From an uncultured Shimia sp. (GTDB lineage: Bacteria; Pseudomonadota; Alphaproteobacteria; Rhodobacterales; Rhodobacteraceae), in contig CALGEH010000036.1 in the NCBI GenBank assembly GCA_937881735.1, positions 1 to 38,159 of the forward strand: DNA of 38,159 nucleotides, given 5' to 3'. A program made the position numbers and the translations under genes. The notes beneath the pieces were generated by a model. It searched no databases. It was not told where the DNA came from and worked only from the letters and a program-made list of their open reading frames with translations. This document shows, in pieces, positions 9,906 through 19,326 of the stretch (its first letter is position 1; each line of letters begins with the position of its first letter).

Positions 9906-9934
9906 TTGACTCCTCAAGCGCCGCGCCGCATATC
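9906..9934 (+). promoter_or_regulatory. possible sigma70-type promoter for scoAB
   Basis: TTGACT (9906-9911), 17-nt spacer, CATATC (9929-9934), 33 nt upstream of the scoA ATG. Confidence 0.4.
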
Positions 9935-9966
9935 GGGCCGCAGAGATCATATATGAGGGGCACGCC

Positions 9967-10695
9967 ATGCAGAAAGTCTATGGCTCGGCCAAGGAGGCGC
10001 TCGACGGGCTTCTCTTTGACGGGATGTTCATCGCCGCAGGGGGCTTCGGCCTGAGCGGCATCCCGGAATTGCTGCTGCAAGCGATCAAGGACGCGGGTAC
10101 CAAGGATCTGACCTTCGCCTCCAACAACGCGGGCGTGGATGATTTTGGCATCGGCATCCTGCTGCAAACCCGTCAGGTGAAGAAAATGCTCAGCTCCTAT
10201 GTGGGCGAGAATGCCGAATTCATGCGCCAATATCTCAGCGGCGAGCTTGAGCTGGAATTCAACCCCCAAGGCACGCTGGCCGAGCGCATGCGCGCTGGCG
10301 GCTGCGGTATCCCCGGGTTCTACACCAAGACGGGCGTGGGCACCGTGATTGCCGATGGCAAAGAGGTCAAAGAGTTCGACGGGCAGGAGTATATCCTTGA
10401 GCGTGGCATATTCGCGGACCTCAGCATCGTAAAAGCCTGGAAGGCCGACGAGACCGGCAATCTGGTCTTCCGCAAGACCGCGCGCAACTTCAACCCGCCC
10501 GCCGCCATGTGCGGCAAGGTCTGCGTTGTGGAGGTCGAGGAGATCGTGCCGACGGGCTCTCTGGATCCGGACGCGATCCACCTGCCGGGCATCTATGTGC
10601 ACCGCATCATTCAGGGCGCTCACGAGAAACGCATCGAACAACGCACAACACGACAGCGCCCCTCCGGGGCGACCGACAAACGAGAGGGCGCATAA
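9967..10695 (+). CDS. scoA: 3-oxoacid (succinyl-CoA:acetoacetate) CoA-transferase subunit A
   Basis: [59 protein letters not shown]; CoA_trans family alpha subunit followed by beta subunit. Confidence 0.94.
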   Translation: MQKVYGSAKEALDGLLFDGMFIAAGGFGLSGIPELLLQAIKDAGTKDLTFASNNAGVDDFGIGILLQTRQVKKMLSSYVGENAEFMRQYLSGELELEFNPQGTLAERMRAGGCGIPGFYTKTGVGTVIADGKEVKEFDGQEYILERGIFADLSIVKAWKADETGNLVFRKTARNFNPPAAMCGKVCVVEVEEIVPTGSLDPDAIHLPGIYVHRIIQGAHEKRIEQRTTRQRPSGATDKREGA

Positions 10696-10696
10696 C

Positions 10697-11317
10697 ATGT
10701 GGGACCGCAACCAGATGGCCGCCCGCGCGGCGCAAGAGCTTGAAGACGGCATGTATGTGAACCTCGGCATCGGCATTCCGACGCTGGTGGCCAATTACGT
10801 GGGTGACAAGGACATCACCCTGCAATCGGAAAACGGGATGCTGGGCATGGGCCCTTTCCCCTATGAGGGCGACGAGGATCCAGACCTGATCAACGCGGGC
10901 AAGCAAACCATCACCGAATTGGACCGCACCGCCTATTTCGACAGCGCGCTCAGCTTTGGCATGATCCGGGGCGGCAAGATTGCTGCGGCCATCCTTGGCG
11001 CGATGGAAGTGGCCGAGAATGGCGATCTGGCAAATTGGATGATTCCCGGCAAGCTGGTCAAAGGCATGGGTGGTGCTATGGATCTTGTGGCGGGCGTGGG
11101 CCGTGTGATCGTCGTGATGGACCACACCAACAAGCATGGTGAGAGCAAATTGCTCAAGGCTTGCACCCTGCCTCTGACGGGGAAGGGCGTGGTAGACCGG
11201 ATCATCACCAATCTGGGCGTTCTGGATGTGGTTGAGGGCGGTCTGCGCATCGTGGAAACCGCAGAGGGCGTGACCGAGGACGAGCTTCGCGCGGCCACTG
11301 AAGCCACCCTCGTCTGA
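10697..11317 (+). CDS. scoB: 3-oxoacid (succinyl-CoA:acetoacetate) CoA-transferase subunit B
   Basis: [49 protein letters not shown] (SENG catalytic Glu), directly after scoA. Confidence 0.95.
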   Translation: MWDRNQMAARAAQELEDGMYVNLGIGIPTLVANYVGDKDITLQSENGMLGMGPFPYEGDEDPDLINAGKQTITELDRTAYFDSALSFGMIRGGKIAAAILGAMEVAENGDLANWMIPGKLVKGMGGAMDLVAGVGRVIVVMDHTNKHGESKLLKACTLPLTGKGVVDRIITNLGVLDVVEGGLRIVETAEGVTEDELRAATEATLV

Positions 11318-11352
11318 GCCGCTCTATATACCCCCATATATAATGTGACCCA

Positions 11353-11380
11353 AAAGGCGGCGCCAGACGGTGCCGCCTTT
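11353..11380 (+). terminator. putative intrinsic terminator after scoB
   Basis: AAAGGCGGCGCC-AGAC-GGTGCCGCCTTT: 12-bp stem with one G.U position. Confidence 0.65.
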
Positions 11381-11465
11381 GCGCGTTTATTCGGCCCGCA
11401 CGAGGTTGAGGGCGCAGCCATCCGATAAGAACTGCGGCCGCGTCTTGCATAGGCCAGGCTCCGAA

Positions 11466-12524
11466 ATGGGATATCAGCTGACCGATGCGGGCAAGGCGCG
11501 TGCGCTCGATGCGCTGGCGCAATCGGAATATTTCGGCCCCATGCCCGTGCCGCTGGCAGTCTATGCCGAACAGGTTCAGCGCCAGTCGATCCGCAACATC
11601 CAGATCAGCCGTGATCAGCTGACCGGTGCAATGGGCCATCTCGTCCTGCCCCCCACATTGCTGGATCAGCTTGGCCCCGCTGTGAGCGCGGGCCGCTCGA
11701 TCCTGATGTATGGGCCGCCCGGCAACGGTAAATCCAGTATCTCCAATGGGATACGCGATGCGATGGGTGACAAGATCTATGTGCCCATGGCGATTGAATA
11801 TGCCGGGCAGGTGATCACCGTCTATGACCCCATCGTTCATTCCAAGGCCGAGGCCGAGGCGGACGATCCCAATTCCCTGCGCCGACGCCGCACGTTTGAT
11901 TCGCGCTATGTGCGTTGCGAGCGTCCCACCGTGATCACGGGCGGGGAGCTGACGCTGGATATGCTTGACCTTGTGTATAACCCCACTGCGCGCACCTATC
12001 AGGCCTCGCTTCAGCTCAAATCAACCGGCGGGATTTTCATCGTCGACGATCTGGGCCGGCAGGTGGAGCCGCCGCAGAACCTCGTGAACCGCTGGATCGT
12101 GCCGCTGGAGGAAAGCAAAGATATCCTCGCCCTGCAATCGGGCGAAAAATTCGAAGTGCCCTTCGACACGCTCGCAATCTTCTCGACCAACTTCCACCCC
12201 AACAAGATCTTCGATCAGGCTGCCCTGCGCCGGATTTTCTACAAGATCAAGATTGACGGCCCGAGTCAGGCGGACTTTCTCAAAATCTTCGCCATGGTTG
12301 CCCGCAAAAAACAGATCCCGCTGGATGAACCATCGCTCGTGCACCTGCTCAAGAAAAAATATGCCGAGATCGACAATATTTACGCCAACTATCAGCCGGT
12401 GTTCCTCATTGATCAGATGATCTCGATCTGCGAGTTTGAGGGCATTCCCTACCAGATGACGCCCGCGCTGATCGACCGCGCATGGGCCAACATGTTCGTC
12501 GAGGAATCCGAAATCGTGAACTAA
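11466..12524 (+). CDS. AAA-type ATPase
   Basis: Walker A LMYGPPGNGKSS, Walker B-like GGIFIVDDLGRQ, sensor-1 like LAIFSTNFHP, arginine region ALRRIFYKI. Internal ATG start at 11466 preferred over GTG at 11370, which lies inside the scoB terminator. Confidence 0.82.
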   Translation: MGYQLTDAGKARALDALAQSEYFGPMPVPLAVYAEQVQRQSIRNIQISRDQLTGAMGHLVLPPTLLDQLGPAVSAGRSILMYGPPGNGKSSISNGIRDAMGDKIYVPMAIEYAGQVITVYDPIVHSKAEAEADDPNSLRRRRTFDSRYVRCERPTVITGGELTLDMLDLVYNPTARTYQASLQLKSTGGIFIVDDLGRQVEPPQNLVNRWIVPLEESKDILALQSGEKFEVPFDTLAIFSTNFHPNKIFDQAALRRIFYKIKIDGPSQADFLKIFAMVARKKQIPLDEPSLVHLLKKKYAEIDNIYANYQPVFLIDQMISICEFEGIPYQMTPALIDRAWANMFVEESEIVN

Positions 12525-12593
12525 CGCGTCACGAGGGTTTTTTCCGAGGTTTTTTCCGCGCAACTTCGCGCCGCGCGCTCTATATGGGAGGGG

Positions 12594-15014
12594 ATGACGC
12601 CCCTCCCAACCACACCCCTACCCGAGAGTTTCAACGCGTGGTTCGCCGCGCGCGGCTGGTCCATCCACCCGCATCAGGTCCAGATGCTGGAGCGCGCCCG
12701 CGATCCGGCGCTGCTGCTCATCGCGCCCACGGGCGGCGGCAAAACACTGGCCGGGTTCCTGCCCACATTGGCCGAGTTGGCGGATGGCAACCACACCGGC
12801 ATGCACACGCTTTACATCTCCCCGCTCAAGGCGCTGGCCACCGATATCAAGCGCAACCTCACCACGCCCGTGGAGGAGATGGGCCTCCCCATCCGCATCG
12901 AGGATCGCACCGGCGACACATCCTATACCAAAAAACGCCGCCAGCGCGCGGACCCGCCCCATATTCTGCTGACCACGCCAGAAAGCCTCGCCCTGCTGAC
13001 CTCATACGAGGATGCACCGCGCATTTTTGTGGGGCTTCAGCGCGTGGTGATTGATGAGATTCACGCATTAGCAGACTCAAAACGTGGCGATCAGCTGATG
13101 CTCGCCCTCACCCGGCTTCAGGCGCTCTGCCCCGGCCTGCGCCGCGTCGGCCTTTCGGCGACGATCGAGGATCCTGCCGCCATCGCGCATCTTTTGGCCC
13201 GCCACCCCGATCCGTGCGAAATCCTTCAGGCTGATCCCGGCCCAGCGCCCGATATCTCAATGCTCGAAATCGCCGAGCCACCCCCTTGGGCGGGCGGCGG
13301 TGCGGCCTATGCCATTCCGGCGGTGCTGGAGGAGGTCAAAAAGCACAACACCACGCTGATTTTCCACAACACCCGGGCGCAGGCCGAGATTTTCTTTCGC
13401 AATCTGTGGCTCGCCAATGACGAAAACCTCGCCATCGGCATCCACCATGGCAGCCTTGACCGCGCCCAGCGGTTGCGGGTCGAAGGGGCAATGCAGCGCG
13501 GAGAATTGCGCGCCATCGTCTGCACCGGAAGCCTTGATCTAGGGATTGACTGGGGCGATGTGGATCTCGTCATTCAGGTGGGCGCGCCCAAAAACGTCAA
13601 ACGCCTCGTGCAGCGGATCGGCCGCGCGAACCACCGCTACAACGCGCCCTCCAAGGCGCTGCTGGTGCCCGCCAACCGGTTTGAGGTGATTGAATGTCGC
13701 GCCGCATTGGAGGCCGCAGCGGCGCATGATCTGGACGGCGATCCGCGGGGCCCCGGGCCTTTGGACGTACTTTGCCAGCATATCCTGATCCGCGCCTGTG
13801 CCGGACCGTTCGACGCAGATCATCTCTACGCCGAGGTGATCACATCCGGCGCCTACACCACCCTCACCCGCGCCGATTTCGATGCCTGTTTTGAGTTTTG
13901 CGCCACCGGGGGCTATGCGCTCCGGGCCTATGACAAATGGCAGCGGTTGCGCCAGCGCGACGGCCTTTGGCAGCTGCGCGATCCGCGTGCGGCGCAGCTT
14001 ATCCGCATGAACGTGGGCACAATTCAGGACAGCGATACGCTCAAGGTCCGGCTACAGCGCAACCGCGGCGGCAAGCCTTTGGGCGAGGTGGAGGAAGCCT
14101 TTGCCGCCACCCTCACTCCCGGCGATACGTTCCTCATTGGCGGGCAAGTGGTGCGCTACGAATCCATGCGCGAATTGACGCTCGAAGTAAGCCGCGACCC
14201 GAGCAGAAAGCCTAAGATCGCCACGTTCGGCGGCACGAAATTCGCGACTTCTACACAGCTCAACCAACGCATCCTGCGGCTGTTAGCCCAGTCCGATTGG
14301 CCCGAGTTCCCCGCACATATTCGCGACTGGCTGCACCTTCAGCGCGAGGTCTCCGAAATGCCCCGCGCGGGTCATTTGTTGATCGAAAGCTTTCCACATG
14401 ATGGGCGCGAACATGCCTGCATCTACGGCTTTGCAGGCCGCAATGCGCAGCAGACCTTGGGCCTTTTGGTGACCAAGCGGATGGAGGAGATGGGGCTGGA
14501 TCCGCTGGGCTTTGTCTCCACGGATTATGCCACGCTCATTTGGGGGTTGGAGCCGCTCATTGATGCCACAGATCTTTTTGATATCAGCGCCTTACGCAAC
14601 GGTCTCACCAGGTGGCTCACCGGCAATACGGTGATGAAACGCACCTTCCGCGCCTCGGCCCATGTGGCGATGCTGCTCAACCGCGCGACGCCTCAGGCGC
14701 GCAAAACCGGGCGACAGGCGACGATGTCGTCGGATATTCTCTATGACACGCTGGTGAAATACGACCCTGACCACCTGCTCCTGAAGATCACCCGGCAGGA
14801 GGCGATGCGCGGCCTCGTGGATTTCGGCCGGATCGAGGAAATGATCGCGCGCATCAATGGCCGCATCACCCTGCGACGCCTGCCGCGTGTGACGCCTCTG
14901 GCAGCCCCCCTGTTCCTTGAGGCGGGGCGCACGCCCGTCAAGGGCGCCGCTGAAGAGCGCCTTTTGGCGGAAGAAACCGCGCGGCTGATGCAGGCGGCTG
15001 GCCTCGCGCCCTAG
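12594..15014 (+). CDS. DEXH-box helicase of the ligase-associated DNA damage response / Lhr-like family
   Basis: 806 aa; IAPTGGGKTLAGFLP, TPESLALL, VVIDEIHAL, GLSATIED, VQRIGRANHR; resembles TIGR04121-type helicases (assigned from memory). Confidence 0.88.
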   Translation: MTPLPTTPLPESFNAWFAARGWSIHPHQVQMLERARDPALLLIAPTGGGKTLAGFLPTLAELADGNHTGMHTLYISPLKALATDIKRNLTTPVEEMGLPIRIEDRTGDTSYTKKRRQRADPPHILLTTPESLALLTSYEDAPRIFVGLQRVVIDEIHALADSKRGDQLMLALTRLQALCPGLRRVGLSATIEDPAAIAHLLARHPDPCEILQADPGPAPDISMLEIAEPPPWAGGGAAYAIPAVLEEVKKHNTTLIFHNTRAQAEIFFRNLWLANDENLAIGIHHGSLDRAQRLRVEGAMQRGELRAIVCTGSLDLGIDWGDVDLVIQVGAPKNVKRLVQRIGRANHRYNAPSKALLVPANRFEVIECRAALEAAAAHDLDGDPRGPGPLDVLCQHILIRACAGPFDADHLYAEVITSGAYTTLTRADFDACFEFCATGGYALRAYDKWQRLRQRDGLWQLRDPRAAQLIRMNVGTIQDSDTLKVRLQRNRGGKPLGEVEEAFAATLTPGDTFLIGGQVVRYESMRELTLEVSRDPSRKPKIATFGGTKFATSTQLNQRILRLLAQSDWPEFPAHIRDWLHLQREVSEMPRAGHLLIESFPHDGREHACIYGFAGRNAQQTLGLLVTKRMEEMGLDPLGFVSTDYATLIWGLEPLIDATDLFDISALRNGLTRWLTGNTVMKRTFRASAHVAMLLNRATPQARKTGRQATMSSDILYDTLVKYDPDHLLLKITRQEAMRGLVDFGRIEEMIARINGRITLRRLPRVTPLAAPLFLEAGRTPVKGAAEERLLAEETARLMQAAGLAP

Positions 15015-15409
15015 CCCTCTTGGATGCTCTGCAAATACGCGACCAGCGCCGCGAGGGGGCGCGGTGTAGGCGTCATCACCCCGTCTCCCGTATCCACCGG
15101 AACCGTCTCGCCATTCAACAAAAGCCCAAATTCCGGCATCTGCTGGCCCGGCTGTGCGGCGCGGTGATAGCCGTCAATCGTGCTCAAAACGCGGGTGGTG
15201 GGAAAGGCGCTCCCCATGCCGAGCGTCGTCAGGTCGCTCGGCGCGGGCGACATGCCTTTGGCCCACGGACCATCGCCCTTGCCCGACGGGCCATGGCATT
15301 GCGCGCAGTTCTCAAGGTAGAGTACACGCCCCTCGGACGGGCCCGGCATTTCAACCTGCGCACAGGCCGCGATTGCAGCCACAATGGCCAGTGGGACATA
15401 GATCTTCAT
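15011..15409 (-). CDS. class I cytochrome c, probable lipoprotein
   Basis: MKIYVPLAIVAAIAACAQ (lipobox-like), CAQCHGPSGKGDGPWAKGMSPAPSDLTTL, distal Met region GQQMPEFG. Confidence 0.85.
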   Translation of the reverse strand: MKIYVPLAIVAAIAACAQVEMPGPSEGRVLYLENCAQCHGPSGKGDGPWAKGMSPAPSDLTTLGMGSAFPTTRVLSTIDGYHRAAQPGQQMPEFGLLLNGETVPVDTGDGVMTPTPRPLAALVAYLQSIQEG

Positions 15410-15469
15410 CTCGCGCCTCCAATTTTTGCCCAGCATCGCGCGCTTATCGCCCGCCCGCCTTGATCTGGC

Positions 15470-17053
15470 TCAACTGCCTGAGGTCAGCTTGCCCGCCAGC
15501 GCGTCATCAATCAACTGGATCGTCTCCTCAACCCCGTAAAGCGCGATGAACCCGCCGAAGCGCGGCCCTTGGGACGCACCGAGCAGCACCTCATAGAGCG
15601 CCTTGAACCAGCCCTTGAGCGGGTCAAACCGGTCGCGCCCCTCGGCATAGACGATCCCCTGAAGCGTCTCGTCGTCACGCGCACCGTCGTGGGCCGCCAA
15701 AGCACCACGCAGAGCGATCAACGCCACACGCTCTTCCTCGGTTGGCGCACGGTAGGTCTTCGCGGGCTTCACGAAATCGTTGTAATAGGCCACGGCGAAC
15801 CCTGCCGCCTGATCCAGATCGGGATGCGTCTCAGGCGAGGCATCGGGCGCATAGCGCTGGATAAAGCCCCACAGATGCGTTTTGTCCTCGGCCCCGGCGA
15901 CCGACGCGAGGTTGAGCAACATCGAGAATGGCACGACCATATGGCTCTCTGGCACGTCCCCGCCGTGGATGTGCCAGACCGGGTTATTGGCCCGCTGCGC
16001 CGCGTCCTGATCCACATATGCGCGCAATTGCTGGTGGTACTCGTCCACCGCCTTCGGGATCACGTCAAAATGCATCCGCTTGGCTGTCTTGGGCTTGAGA
16101 TACATGAAATAGCTCAGGCTCTCGGTCGAGGCATAGGTCAGCCACTCGTCGATGCTGATCCCGTTGCCTGAAGATTTGGAGATTTTCTGGCCATTCTCGT
16201 CGAGGAAAAGCTCATAGCTGAAATGCTCGGGCTTCTTCCCACCGAGGATTTCGCAAATCCGGTCATAGATCGCCGTATTGGTCGCGTGCTCCTTGCCATA
16301 CATCTCGAAATCGACATCCAGCGCGGCCCAGCGCGCACCAAAATCCGGCTTCCATTGCAGCTTCACGCGGCCGCCCGTCACTGGCAAGGTCCACTCTCGC
16401 CCATCCTCGTCGTCAAAAGTCACCGTGTGGTTCACGCCATCCACGTTTTTCATCGGCACATAGAGAACCCGGCCCGTCTCGGGATGGATTGGCAGAAAGA
16501 TCGAATAGGTCTGCTGACGCTCGTCCCTGAGCGATTTCAACATAACCTTCATCACATCGTCGTAGCGTTCACAGGCCCGGCGCAGGATCTCGTCAAACTG
16601 CCCGGAGGCGTAGAACTCCTTGGCCGAGTAGAACTCATACTCAAAGCCGAACGTGTCCAGAAACCGCCGCAGCATTGCATTGTTGTGGTGCCCAAAACTT
16701 TCATGCGTGCCGAACGGGTCGGGCACGGATGTCAGGGGCCTGTGCATATGCTCGGCCAGCATCTCTTGCTGGGGCACGTTGCCAGGCACTTTGCGCATCC
16801 CGTCGAGATCGTCGGAGAAACAGATCAACTTGGTCGGAATGTCGCTGATCACCTCAAAGGCGCGCTGTACCATCGTGGTGCGCAGCACCTCACCAAACGT
16901 GCCGATATGTGGCAGGCCGGACGGCCCGTATCCCGTCTCAAAAAGCACATAGCCCTTCTCAGGTGGCGCCTTCTCATAGCGTTTGAGAACCCGGCGTGCT
17001 TCTTCAAAGGGCCAAGCTTTGGAAGTCATCGCGGCGTCGCGCAGATCGGACAT
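15470..17053 (-). CDS. lysK: lysyl-tRNA synthetase, class I
   Basis: 527 aa; [19 protein letters not shown] (HIGH-type), [16 protein letters not shown] (KMSKS-type), [16 protein letters not shown]; typical LysRS-I. Confidence 0.94.
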   Translation of the reverse strand: MSDLRDAAMTSKAWPFEEARRVLKRYEKAPPEKGYVLFETGYGPSGLPHIGTFGEVLRTTMVQRAFEVISDIPTKLICFSDDLDGMRKVPGNVPQQEMLAEHMHRPLTSVPDPFGTHESFGHHNNAMLRRFLDTFGFEYEFYSAKEFYASGQFDEILRRACERYDDVMKVMLKSLRDERQQTYSIFLPIHPETGRVLYVPMKNVDGVNHTVTFDDEDGREWTLPVTGGRVKLQWKPDFGARWAALDVDFEMYGKEHATNTAIYDRICEILGGKKPEHFSYELFLDENGQKISKSSGNGISIDEWLTYASTESLSYFMYLKPKTAKRMHFDVIPKAVDEYHQQLRAYVDQDAAQRANNPVWHIHGGDVPESHMVVPFSMLLNLASVAGAEDKTHLWGFIQRYAPDASPETHPDLDQAAGFAVAYYNDFVKPAKTYRAPTEEERVALIALRGALAAHDGARDDETLQGIVYAEGRDRFDPLKGWFKALYEVLLGASQGPRFGGFIALYGVEETIQLIDDALAGKLTSGS

Positions 17054-17173
17054 TGGGGGCTCTCCTGATTTACCTTGGCGCAGGGCGCGGCAAAGCTCTG
17101 CCGCTACCTATTGCCGAGGGGCGGCGCAGTCAATAATCTGCGCAGCAACACATAGGCGGGAAGGACCCCCAAC

Positions 17174-17599
17174 ATGACCCAGACGCAGCCCTATTCCCTC
17201 AGCGCGCAGGACTGCCTCGTGGCGGTAATGATCGCGGTCTCCGCCTCAGATGAAAAAATCCAGACGGCGGAGTTGGTAAAGATCGAGACCGCCGTGAACA
17301 ACCTGCCCATCTTCGGCAATTACGATGCCGACCGGATCAACACGGTGGCACAAGTGGTGTTCGACCTGTTCTCGGTGGAGGATGGCCTGGACGCACTTTT
17401 TGGCCTCGTGCGCGACAACCTCCCCGAACGGCTGCACGAAACCGCCTATGCGCTGGCCTGCGATGTAGCCGCCGCCGACGGATCAATTCATGAGACGGAA
17501 CTGCGGCTTTTGGAAGAAATCCGCTATGAGCTGAACCTTGACAGGCTCCACGCCGCCGCGATCGAGCGCGGCGCCCGCGCGCGCCACCTGACCCTTTAG
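17174..17599 (+). CDS. TerB-like (tellurite resistance TerB fold) protein
   Basis: 141 aa helical; AVMIAVSASDEKIQTAEL...ACDVAAADGSIHETELRLLEEIRYEL, paired acidic motifs typical of TerB. Confidence 0.78.
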   Translation: MTQTQPYSLSAQDCLVAVMIAVSASDEKIQTAELVKIETAVNNLPIFGNYDADRINTVAQVVFDLFSVEDGLDALFGLVRDNLPERLHETAYALACDVAAADGSIHETELRLLEEIRYELNLDRLHAAAIERGARARHLTL

Positions 17600-17610
17600 G
17601 AGAACCACCC

Positions 17611-17847
17611 ATGCGCTGCGTCTTCATCAACATCCGCTGCAAGCCCGGCCACTCTTACAAGGTGGCCGAGCAGATCGTTCTGCGCGAGGTCCATTCCGAG
17701 CTTTACTCGACCTCCGGCCCCTTCGATCTGCTGCTCAAGCTCTACATCCCCGAGGATGCGGATGTGGGTAAGTTCATCAACGACAACCTGCTCGACATTC
17801 CCCATATCGAGCGGACCGAGACCACCCTAACCTTCAAGGCGTTCTGA
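17611..17847 (+). CDS. stand-alone Lrp/AsnC effector-binding (RAM) domain protein
   Basis: 78 aa; MRCVFINIRCKPGHSYKVAEQIVLREVHSELYSTSGPFDLLLKLYI...NDNLLDIPHIERTETTLTFKAF; RAM domain without HTH. Confidence 0.85.
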   Translation: MRCVFINIRCKPGHSYKVAEQIVLREVHSELYSTSGPFDLLLKLYIPEDADVGKFINDNLLDIPHIERTETTLTFKAF

Positions 17848-17899
17848 GCCAGCGCTGGTCGATCTGCGCACTCCGATTAGCCCTGCGGGGTTCTGGAAG

Positions 17900-18251
17900 G
17901 CGCAGATGCGGCACATTACGGGCTTGATTGGGCAAGGGATGGACCAAAAGCGCGCCTCTGGCCATGCTACGCCCACAAAGCACCAAGGAGGTCTTGGCCA
18001 TCCGGCGCATGGCCAGCCTTTGACCGCATCTATCCGGTGAACATCCTCGTGGAGCTTGGCAGCGCCGCACCGTGGAAGAGGCTGTCATCGCCCTCGGGGG
18101 CAGCTTCTCCGCCGAGCATGGCATAGGGCTGGAGAAATGCAGCAGCATGGCGCGCTACAAGGGACCCACAGCACTTGCCGCGATGCGCGCCATCAAAACA
18201 GCGCTCGGTCCAAATGGGGTTTTGAACCCCGGCGAGGTGCTTGCAGACTGA
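17900..18251 (+). pseudogene. remnant of FAD-binding oxidoreductase (D-lactate/2-hydroxyglutarate dehydrogenase-like, GlcD family)
   Basis: In-frame pieces separated by stops/frameshifts: 17928-18020 LGKGWTKSAPLAMLRPQSTKEVLAIRRMASL*, then YPVNILVELGS, then 18066-18251 RRTVEEAVIALGGSFSAEHGIGLEKCSSMARYKGPTALAAMRAIKTALGPNGVLNPGEVLAD* (the GS-SAEHGIG...NP-G-L C-terminus of the family). Confidence 0.82.
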
Positions 18252-18268
18252 CCCTTCAGACCAGCGTC

Positions 18269-19228
18269 CTAGCTGCGCCAGTCAAAGAACCCCGGCCCCG
18301 CTTTTTTCAGCAGATCGGCTGCCATGGCACGGCCAAGCTCGGCCCCGTCCTCGATCGGCGCGCTGCGGTCATCCTTGAGGCTCTCGGAGCCATCGGGGCG
18401 GAGCACTTCGCCGCGCAGGCGCAGCGTGCCACCGTCCAGCTCAGCAAGGCCCGCGATGGGCGTCTCGCAGGAACCGTCGAGCGCTTCGAGAAAGGCGCGC
18501 TCTGCCGCGAGGCGCTGGCCTGTCTCAGTGTCGTGGATCGCCTCAAGCATATTGGCCGCGCGCATATCGTTCGCGCGCCGTTCGATTCCGATCGCCCCTT
18601 GGGCGACGGCGGGCAGCATCTCTGTTACGTCCATCGCGGCGGTCACCACTTCGGAGCGGCCCAGCCGTTTGAGACCCGCCATGGCGAGGAAAGTGCAGGC
18701 GGCCACGCCCTCATCAAGCTTTTTCAGGCGGGTCTGCACGTTACCGCGAAACTCCACCACATCGAGGTGCGGGAAATTCACCATCACCTGCGCACGGCGG
18801 CGCAGAGAGGAACTGCCGACTTTCGCACCTTCGGGCAAATCAGCAAGGCTCTTGGCGTTGGGCGAAACGAACGCATCGCGCACATCCTCGCGCGGCAGGT
18901 ATGTGTCCAGCACCAGCCCCTCGGGTTGCAGCACCGGCATGTCCTTCATGGAATGGATCGCGATGTCGATATCCCCGTCAAGCATGGCCTGCTCGATCTC
19001 ACGGGTAAATAGCCCCTTGCCGCCCAGCTCCTTGAGCGGCGTGTCAGTGGCGATCAACGCCCGGTCGTCACCAGTGGTCTTGATCACCACGATCTCGAAC
19101 GCCTCTTCAGGCAGATCGAAAGCGGCGCTCAGCCGTTTGCGGGTTTCATACGCTTGAGCGAGCGCCAGCGGAGAGCCGCGCGTGCCCAGTTTCATCGGGG
19201 CCGAAGGGGATGGCATGGTCATTTTCAT
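18269..19228 (-). CDS. hemC: porphobilinogen deaminase (hydroxymethylbilane synthase)
   Basis: MKLGTRGSPLALAQAYETRKRL, ALIATDTPLKELGGKGLFTREIEQAMLDGDIDIAIHSMKDMP, VGSSSLRRRAQ, RNVQTRLKKLDEG, LDGSCETPIAGLAEL. Confidence 0.96.
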   Translation of the reverse strand: MKMTMPSPSAPMKLGTRGSPLALAQAYETRKRLSAAFDLPEEAFEIVVIKTTGDDRALIATDTPLKELGGKGLFTREIEQAMLDGDIDIAIHSMKDMPVLQPEGLVLDTYLPREDVRDAFVSPNAKSLADLPEGAKVGSSSLRRRAQVMVNFPHLDVVEFRGNVQTRLKKLDEGVAACTFLAMAGLKRLGRSEVVTAAMDVTEMLPAVAQGAIGIERRANDMRAANMLEAIHDTETGQRLAAERAFLEALDGSCETPIAGLAELDGGTLRLRGEVLRPDGSESLKDDRSAPIEDGAELGRAMAADLLKKAGPGFFDWRS

Positions 19229-19326
19229 GGCGGAATGTGTAAGGCTGTCTTCACATACGCGCAAGCGCGGTATAGTTGAGATTACATGCCCATACGGGCG
19301 AGCAAAACGCCCGAGGAGGACTACGA

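Noticed and set aside
16223-17068. 281-aa plus-strand ORF opposite lysK
   Set aside because: Shadow ORF antisense to LysRS-I.
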